Positions 59,280 through 64,000 of a DNA stretch of 64,000 nt are shown in pieces. Each line of letters opens with the position of its first letter. Position 1 is the first letter of the stretch. The translations under genes and the position numbers were made by a program. Origin of the DNA: an uncultured Gammaproteobacteria bacterium (GTDB lineage Bacteria > Pseudomonadota > Gammaproteobacteria > HK1); NCBI GenBank assembly GCA_958295465.1, contig OY282353.1:2471001-2535000 (forward strand), written 5' to 3'. The notes beneath the pieces are model-generated. The model was not told the origin of the DNA and made no database searches. It saw only the letters and a list, made by a program, of their open reading frames with translations.

Positions 59280-60464
59280 TCAGAGCGTGCAGCCGTTCGG
59301 GGGGTCCTGCACGTTCGGGAAGGTGTGCTTGATCACCGCCCCCACCGAATCGCCCATCTCTTCGATGCGCGCGACGTAGATGTTCTGGATCACGTTGTTG
59401 GTCTGCGGATCGATCCGGAACGGCCCGCGCGGCCCGGTGAACTGCACGTCGTGCATGGCCTTGACGAGCGCCGCCTTGTCGTCGGTCTTTCCGCCCGTCG
59501 CCTTCAGCGCGTCGACGATGAGGCGGACGGTGTCGTACGCGGCGACCCCGAACTCGGATGCGTCACGCCCGTGCTTCTCCCGGAACTTCGCCTGGAACGC
59601 CTGGTTCTCGGGGGTGTCGATCGACGGGTAGTAGTTGAGCGCGCCCAGGGTCCCCACCGCGTCGGCGCCCTGCTTCTTCACGTAGAGCGCGGAGTTGAGC
59701 CAGCCGGCGCCCGCGAGCTGCACCTCGTCCTTCATGCCGAAGGCGGCCCATTCCTTCGTGAACTTGATGGCGGGTCCGCCGGCGAAGAACACGTAGACCA
59801 CGTCCGGATCGGCGGCCTTCGCCTTCGCGAGATAGGGGCCGAAGTCCTTCGTCTCCCCGAGCGGCGGGTACGCTTCGCCGGCGATGACGCCGCCGGCGCC
59901 GGTGAACCCGGCCTTGAAGGCGTCCATCATCTGGTGCCCGGCCGCGTAGTCGAAGGCCATGAGGAACGCCTTCTTGTAGCCTTCGCCGGCCATCCACGGC
60001 CCCATGTCGCGGTTGATCTGCGAGTTCGAGAACGACGTGCGCACGATCCAGGGGCTGCACTTCTCCCCGGTCAGGGCGTCGTTCCCGGCGTTGGTGATGA
60101 TGAGCGGCGTCTTCGAGCCGTGGACGTAGTCGCGCACCGCGCCGGCCACGGCCGAGGAGATGATCCCGACCACCACGTCGACCTTGTCGCGCAGGATGAG
60201 CTTCTTGACCTGCGCGAGGCCGGCCGCCGGCTTCGATTCGGTATCCGCCTTGACGAGCTCGATCGTGCGCCCCCCGACCTCGCGGCCCAGGTCGTCGAAG
60301 CCCATCTCCAGCGCGGCGGCCTGGTCCTTGCCCAGCCCCCCGAACACCCCGGAGAAGGGCAGGAGCACCCCCACCTTGATGCTCGACTGTGCGTTCGCGG
60401 CGCCGGCGGTCCCGGCGAGCAATCCCGCCGCGAGGGCGGCGGCCATGGTTCGCTTACCAGTCAT
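59280..60464 (-). CDS. livK: branched-chain amino acid-type ABC substrate-binding protein (LivK-like)
   Basis: 394 residues from ATG 60464 after GAGGG. Signal peptide ends GAANAQ (residue ~26). Mature protein: SIKVGVLLPFSGVFGGLGKD, the hinge VDVVVGIISSAVAGAVRDYV, PLIITNAGNDALTG and AAYDTVRLIVDALKATGGKT. It belongs to the periplasmic type I binding fold. Sequence drift from true LivK and the neighbouring HpaB/HpaE genes suggest an aromatic or other organic acid ligand. It is first in the livKHMGF operon. Confidence 0.92.
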   Translation of the reverse strand: MTGKRTMAAALAAGLLAGTAGAANAQSSIKVGVLLPFSGVFGGLGKDQAAALEMGFDDLGREVGGRTIELVKADTESKPAAGLAQVKKLILRDKVDVVVGIISSAVAGAVRDYVHGSKTPLIITNAGNDALTGEKCSPWIVRTSFSNSQINRDMGPWMAGEGYKKAFLMAFDYAAGHQMMDAFKAGFTGAGGVIAGEAYPPLGETKDFGPYLAKAKAADPDVVYVFFAGGPAIKFTKEWAAFGMKDEVQLAGAGWLNSALYVKKQGADAVGTLGALNYYPSIDTPENQAFQAKFREKHGRDASEFGVAAYDTVRLIVDALKATGGKTDDKAALVKAMHDVQFTGPRGPFRIDPQTNNVIQNIYVARIEEMGDSVGAVIKHTFPNVQDPPNGCTL

Positions 60465-60845
60465 GATTCGTTCCCTCTCGTGTTCCCGCTACCGGTTCCG
60501 GCGGATGCCGGCGCACCGATGCCGCATTTTCACCCGCGCCACGGATGGCCTGTCAAATGGATCACCGCTCCCCGGCGATTGCCGCCAGGCCCGGAAACGC
60601 CCATTGGACCGCCGCGGCCGGACGCCCGGACGGCAGGGAGAGCCGCGAAATGCGATGACACGACCGTGCCCGGGACATCGGCGGGAACCGCTGCCGTCCC
60701 CCCGCCCGGCCAGGCCGGCGAAGGTCTCGACAGTGCCCAGTGGACGGCGAACGAATCGGGAGGGGCGGGTTGGGAGACAAGCGCTTGTCGGCGCGTCCGG
60801 TCCGCAGGTTGCTCCAGCACGTTGGTAATGTCGCACCGTTCGGCT
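60465..60845. other. 381-bp gap, no gene recognised
   Basis: Spacer upstream of livK, GC-rich, no convincing coding sequence. It presumably holds the livK promoter, which I could not pinpoint. Confidence 0.4.
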
Positions 60846-61099
60846 TCACCGGCGGCCGGCAACGGGCCAGGCATCGGCCTTCGTCTTCATCGGCCCTCGA
60901 ATCGTCACGTGCCGATGCCCGCGCGGCCCGATGCGCACAAGCCCTGCAGCGTCCAGACCGCCACCCCGCGTCCGCCTCCATCCGCCCTGCCCCCGCCGCG
61001 AGAGGATGAGCTCCTCCCGGGCCGCGTAGACGTCGTCCGCTTCGATGGTCCGTGAGCGGTCCCTTCCCGCCTTGTTGTCGAAACACGCCCCGGCGCAGT
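60846..61099 (-). pseudogene. internally deleted fifth copy of the ATPase-nuclease gene
   Basis: Read leftwards it encodes CAGACFDNKAGRDRSRTIEA and DDVYAAREELILSRR, identical in kind to residues ~258-290 of the other copies. It then jumps to sequence like the 3' flank of copy 1 (ADAWPVAGRR here and at ~5890). Everything else is deleted. It shows the family has spread to at least two other places in this window. Confidence 0.8.
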
Positions 61100-61171
61100 T
61101 GGGGGCGAGAGCCAACCGCCCGTCGTGTGGTTGCCGGCTATCCGTCCAACCAGGCCAAGGAGACTCGAATT

Positions 61172-61927
61172 TTGCCAAACGCGTTTCTACGCTCGTTCGG
61201 ATTGGTTGTGGTAGCCGTCGTGGCTGTCGTAACCGGCGCACCAACGGCTCAGGCTCAGACGCAGGAGCAGGAACAGACGGAACGGCTTGCCCCTCTCGTC
61301 GATACCTTCAATGTGTTCGCCGGACAGTTGGCCGAAATTTGCTTCAACTATATGAACATCACCGACGACGGGTTGAGGCCCATGCGTGATGCAACTTGTG
61401 GTCTGACGACGGCAGACGGGCGTGAAGCAGTCAATCACGTCGTCACGTCCTTCAGGCCGGGGGAGTTGCAGGAACGTCTGTACGATCTGCCGGAAGATTC
61501 GTGGCGTGGCGAAAGTTTCACTGGACTCCTGGAAAATGAGGATGAAATCCTCCGAAGCAGTGGCTCATCGGCCGCGGCTCGGGCACTCTCCTTGCACCGC
61601 ATGATTGCCCACCGTGAGCGGAGCGAACGGTCCGGCCCCGGCGGATCCGAGGGGTTATTCTCCGCTGAGGGGAGGCGAGCAATGCTGCTGTCTCCGGAAG
61701 GAGCAGGCGATGCCGTAGATTCACTTTGCCGTCGTTCCCCTGTCGGCGACAGGCATCCGGCGGAACGGGCGAGGTGGGTTTGGGCTGCGGGCAAATTCGT
61801 GGGTGGCCTTGTCCTGATTGGTGTCAACACCGCGATTGCGCCCGGACTGCCGCCTTGGGCAGCGATGTCGGCAGCCCTCGGTGGCACGGTTCTGGCCAGC
61901 GGCTATGAAGACCTCGAAGACCTGTAG
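61172..61927 (+). CDS. secreted or membrane-anchored protein of unknown function
   Basis: 251 residues. TTG 61172 is the best start: AAGGAG lies 9 nt upstream and a signal peptide follows at once (VVVAVVAVVTGAPTAQAQ). The mature part is Gln/Glu-rich at first, then has pairs of cysteines (EICFNYMNI, DATCGL, DSLCRR). A C-terminal hydrophobic segment (FVGGLVLIGVNTAIAPGLPP and WAAMSAALGGTVLA) could anchor it. I recognise no family. It lies 131 bp upstream of the variable-type protein gene on the same strand and may be co-expressed with it. Confidence 0.7.
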   Translation: MPNAFLRSFGLVVVAVVAVVTGAPTAQAQTQEQEQTERLAPLVDTFNVFAGQLAEICFNYMNITDDGLRPMRDATCGLTTADGREAVNHVVTSFRPGELQERLYDLPEDSWRGESFTGLLENEDEILRSSGSSAAARALSLHRMIAHRERSERSGPGGSEGLFSAEGRRAMLLSPEGAGDAVDSLCRRSPVGDRHPAERARWVWAAGKFVGGLVLIGVNTAIAPGLPPWAAMSAALGGTVLASGYEDLEDL

Positions 61928-62058
61928 TACCTCGGCACGGCGATTCTGCCGGAGCCGGGAGACAGGCTGTAACGAGCCGGGTCAATCTGCGGCTGCAACA
62001 GCGCGTGTTGTTGAAAAGGCGACTTCACCACGATATGGGACATCGACGGGAGACCACC

Positions 62059-63030
62059 ATGAAGCGTAATCTCACCACCACTCTCGTTCTCGCCGGCGCG
62101 TTCGCCGTCTTCGCGGCCCCGAGTCTGGCCGCCAGCGACAGGAATGCTTCGGACTGCATCAGCATCACTCCCGGAGCGCCGGATGGCGCAGCCTCGGTGG
62201 ACGGAGGGGTCGAGCGGGCGGCCCCGGCTGCATCTCCTGGGAAGGCTGCCGGCTCTGCGCCGGTGTCTTCGTGGACCGCCGGTCACAAGTTCCGGGATTG
62301 CCCGGAGTGTCCGGAGCTGGTGGTGATTCCGGCGGGGACATACAGGATGGGTTCGGAGCGGGGTGAGGGTGATGAGAAGCCGGTACATGACGTGAGGATT
62401 GGCTATCCGTTGGCGGTGGGGGTGTTTGAGGTGACGTTTGGGGAGTGGGATGCGTGCGTATCGGGGGGCGGATGTGGTGGGCATCGTCCTGACAATGGTT
62501 GGGGCCGAGGCCGTCGTCCGGTCATCAACGTGGGTTGGGGTGATGCGCAGGTGTATGTGAGGTGGTTGTCGGAGAGGACGGGACAGGCATATCGGTTGTT
62601 GAGCGAATCGGAGTGGGAGTACGTGGCGCGTGCGGGGACGGTGACGGCGCGGTATTGGGGTGAGAGCGAAACGGGCCAGTGTCGTTATGCGAACGGGGCG
62701 GATGCGAGCACGGACTTCGATTGGAGGACGGGGTGTAATGACGGTCATGCTCGGACGGCGCCGGTGGGCTCGTTCTCCCCGAACGGGTTCGGGCTGCATG
62801 ACGTATTGGGGAACGTATGGGAGTGGGTGGAGGACTGCTGGAACGGGAGCTATGCGGGAGCGCCGACGGATGGGAGTGCGTGGCTGTCGGGGGAGTGTGA
62901 ACACGTGGTGTTGCGTGGCGGCTCGTGGTACGACACTCCGCAGTACCTGCGTTCCGCGGACCGCAGCTGGGACACCACCTGGCTCCGGCTCTACCTCGTC
63001 GGTTTCCGAGTTGCCAGGACGCTGGATTGA
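62059..63030 (+). CDS. secreted FGE/SUMF1-fold protein, candidate DGR variable protein
   Basis: 323 residues from ATG 62059 (GGGAG upstream). Signal peptide to ~residue 25 (AVFAAPSLAAS). Residues ~85-323 are the formylglycine-generating-enzyme/sulfatase-modifying (C-type-lectin-like) fold: LVVIPAGTYRMGSERGEGDE, EVTFGEWDACVSGGGCGG, RLLSESEWEYVARAGT, FGLHDVLGNVWEWVEDCW and VLRGGSWYDTPQYLRSADRS ending VGFRVAR. Many DGR target proteins have exactly this fold and end, with varied residues in the terminal ligand-binding site. Codons 291-305 differ from a downstream template-like copy only at adenines. A binding role is therefore more likely than enzymatic formylglycine formation. Confidence 0.88.
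   Translation: MKRNLTTTLVLAGAFAVFAAPSLAASDRNASDCISITPGAPDGAASVDGGVERAAPAASPGKAAGSAPVSSWTAGHKFRDCPECPELVVIPAGTYRMGSERGEGDEKPVHDVRIGYPLAVGVFEVTFGEWDACVSGGGCGGHRPDNGWGRGRRPVINVGWGDAQVYVRWLSERTGQAYRLLSESEWEYVARAGTVTARYWGESETGQCRYANGADASTDFDWRTGCNDGHARTAPVGSFSPNGFGLHDVLGNVWEWVEDCWNGSYAGAPTDGSAWLSGECEHVVLRGGSWYDTPQYLRSADRSWDTTWLRLYLVGFRVARTLD
62917..63018 (+). other. candidate DGR variable repeat (VR)
   Basis: 3' terminal part of the FGE-fold gene, from GGC GGC TCG TGG to the GFRVAR codons. 62917-62972 aligns without gaps to the template-like copy at 63152-63207: 47 of 56 bases identical. The nine differences (62929, 62932, 62936, 62937, 62944, 62959, 62966, 62968, 62971) all face an A in the template, changing residues 291-293, 296, 301 and 303-305. 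Bases 62973-63018 have no template counterpart in the window. Confidence 0.8.
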
Positions 63031-63151
63031 GCCTTGCCTCCTGGCGTCTTTGCCTCTTGCCGCCACCCACTGCCGTTTACAGGACATGGGGCGGCGCTGC
63101 CGCCGGGCTGGTCCGGAAGCCTGGCCGGCCCCTGAACGCCAGGTGTCGCGG

Positions 63152-63207
63152 GGCGGCTCGTGGAACAACAAACCGCAGAACCTGCGTTCCGCGAACCGCA
63201 ACAGGAA
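63152..63207 (+). other. candidate DGR template repeat (TR), cut by IS66
   Basis: Encodes GGSWNNKPQNLRSANRNR, with AAC codons at the sites that vary in the gene, the usual look of a DGR template. It contains 17 adenines, 9 of them substituted in the VR. The copy stops at 63207, immediately before the IS66 left end. Three bases differ at non-adenine or flanking positions just 5' of it (63141, 63147 and 63151), so the 5' border is about 63152. A small hairpin (GGCGGC/GCCGCC, 63090-63104) lies between VR and TR. Confidence 0.75.
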
Positions 63208-63294
63208 GTAAGCGCCCGGAGAAGTACGTAATTCCATAGCTGTGTGGCTCGTGCCACGGTGCACCCTCCAATGTCCTGTGGGAGGGTGACAGTG

Positions 63295-63639
63295 ATGGCT
63301 CAGGCGAGAGCCCACTCAAGGGCGCGTCCCAAGGCGCGCGACCGATTCTGGCTCGACCATCTGCGCGCCTGTCGTGAACAACGACAGACGCTGAAAGCCT
63401 ATGCACAGGAGCACGGGCTGTCGGTCAGCGCACTGTACAACGCGCACTCGACGCTCAAGCGCCGTGGTGTGCTTACCGAGCCGGCCCCGGCGGCGCCCAC
63501 CTTCGTGCCGGTGCACCTGTCCACGGGCAGCGCCGCGTTTCGGGTGCATCTGCCCAACGGCGTCGTCGTCGAGGTCCCCGCCCACGCCGAGAACGCGGCC
63601 TGCGCCACGGTGCTCGATTGCGCGAGCCGGCTGTCATGA
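63295..63639 (+). CDS. tnpA: IS66 accessory protein TnpA
   Basis: 114 residues from ATG 63295 (GGGAGGGTGA upstream). It has an N-terminal helix-turn-helix (FWLDHLRACREQRQTLKAYA, EHGLSVSALYNAHSTLKRRG) and the C-terminal LPNGVVVEVP strand typical of IS66 Orf1. It is needed with TnpB and TnpC for transposition in this family. The stop overlaps the tnpB start (ATGA). Confidence 0.92.
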   Translation: MAQARAHSRARPKARDRFWLDHLRACREQRQTLKAYAQEHGLSVSALYNAHSTLKRRGVLTEPAPAAPTFVPVHLSTGSAAFRVHLPNGVVVEVPAHAENAACATVLDCASRLS

Positions 63640-63992
63640 TTCGTCCGCCGAACGAGGGCATCGACGTGTGGCTGTGCGTCGAGCCGGTCGACTTCAGGAA
63701 GCAGATGACAGGACTCGCCGCGCTGGTGCAGGACACCTTGGCGATGGACCCGTTCTCGACCCAGTTGTTCGTGTTCACCAATCGCCGGCGCACCCAGTGC
63801 CGGATTCTGTATTGGGAGCGGTGCGGATTCGTGCTGTGGCAAAAGCGCCTGGAACGTGCGCGCTTCGCCTGGCCGCGCCGCGCCGACGCGGTGGTCAGCC
63901 TCAGCGGGGCACAACTGAACTTCCTGCTCGACGGCTACGACCTGTGGCGCATGCGCCCGCATCAGCACTTGCACTACGCCTCAATGTACTGA
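63636..63992 (+). CDS. tnpB: IS66 accessory protein TnpB
   Basis: 118 residues. The IS66 Orf2 signature is clear: VWLCVEPVDFRKQMTGLAAL, DPFSTQLFVFTNRRRTQCRI, LYWERCGFVLWQKRLERARF and LLDGYDLWRMRPHQHLHY. It is translationally coupled to tnpA. The DDE transposase tnpC should follow just past the window edge. Confidence 0.95.
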   Translation: MIRPPNEGIDVWLCVEPVDFRKQMTGLAALVQDTLAMDPFSTQLFVFTNRRRTQCRILYWERCGFVLWQKRLERARFAWPRRADAVVSLSGAQLNFLLDGYDLWRMRPHQHLHYASMY

Positions 63993-64000
63993 CGGTCATA

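Larger units (their letters stand above)
63208..64000 (+). mobile_element. IS66-family element, left part
   Basis: The left end is GTAAGCGCCCGG at 63208; IS66-family ends commonly begin GTAA and duplicate 8 bp of target. tnpA and tnpB are present and overlapping; tnpC and the right end lie beyond the window. The expected target duplication is AACAGGAA (63200-63207). Confidence 0.88.

Noticed and set aside
59091..61055. Long open frame antisense to livH and livK
   Set aside because: Arg/Val/Asp-rich shadow without recognisable domain; runs through an intergenic region and a pseudogene.
62059..63030. FGE-fold gene considered as a true formylglycine-generating enzyme
   Set aside because: It is secreted, no sulfatase gene is nearby, and its terminal region shows template-directed variation; a binding role fits better.
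60465..63030. Search for a DGR reverse transcriptase or Avd gene left of the variable gene
   Set aside because: No reverse transcriptase motif (YxDD) or Avd-like helical bundle was found there; if present it must lie beyond the right edge.
63141..63207. Template-like copy considered as just another decayed gene-end duplicate, as seen elsewhere in this window
   Set aside because: The other duplicates differ at all base types; here all nine differences in 56 nt are at adenines and the codons are AAC-rich. The alternative remains possible and is stated in the finding.
1..64000. tRNA and rRNA genes, riboswitches
   Set aside because: No T-loop-like GGTTCGAAT with matching arms, no rRNA core sequence and no convincing riboswitch fold were noticed by eye; a covariance-model search would be needed to exclude them.

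Overview
The window is a high-GC proteobacterial chromosome segment. Its ABC, TRAP and ProVWX-type transporters, UxaA/DapA-family sugar-acid genes, HpaB-type aromatic hydroxylase, IS66 and IS4-type elements fit Alpha-, Beta- or Gammaproteobacteria. I cannot assign the lineage more closely, and I saw no rRNA or tRNA gene. The segment is unusually rich in gene remnants, tandem duplications of gene ends, insertion sequences and multicopy genes, as in genomes undergoing repeat-driven rearrangement (inference).

Layout: 0-4 kb holds an SNF2 helicase (5' end outside the window) and its SWIM-zinc-finger partner. 4-9 kb is accessory: the first copy of a multicopy ATPase-nuclease gene (frameshifted), a YcjX-like fragment, a membrane protein, a nucleotidyltransferase pair and a HicB-like antitoxin. 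9-18.6 kb is a catabolic island: Ldh2-type dehydrogenase, SsuABC-type importer, split UxaA, DapA-family lyase, divergent GlxA-type regulator and a DadA-like oxidase. 19-29 kb is one tightly overlapping operon for a surface glycan: a double nucleotidyltransferase, GtrA, methyltransferase, GT2, phosphodiesterase-like protein, membrane/kinase fusion, HAD, aldolase and a membrane glycosyltransferase.

29-32 kb holds remnants: an ATPase 5' fragment with a Uma2-like gene, and an iorB pseudogene split by an intact IS with 9-bp target duplications. 32.8-35.8 kb is a DctPQM TRAP transporter. 36.2-41.9 kb is a tandem array of three further ATPase-nuclease genes; two carry a leftover helicase/nuclease tail behind them. 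All four copies share a leaderless extended -10 promoter.

42-60.5 kb is a probable aromatic-acid catabolic region: PaaK-like ligase, FAH hydrolase, acetoacetate-decarboxylase-like enzyme, aldehyde dehydrogenase, HpaB-type monooxygenase, a chimeric CoxL/CoxS remnant and a LivFGMHK importer. A ProVWX betaine importer and a metallophosphoesterase lie inside it. Several of these genes have decayed tandem copies of one of their ends beside them.

60.8-64 kb contains the most notable signal: a secreted formylglycine-generating-enzyme-fold (C-type-lectin-like) protein whose 3' end looks like the variable repeat of a diversity-generating retroelement. A 56-nt template-like copy lies 235 bp downstream. 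All nine differences between the two fall at template adenines. The template ends exactly where an IS66 element begins, so the retroelement appears to have been split by the insertion; the reverse transcriptase, if present, would lie beyond the right edge.
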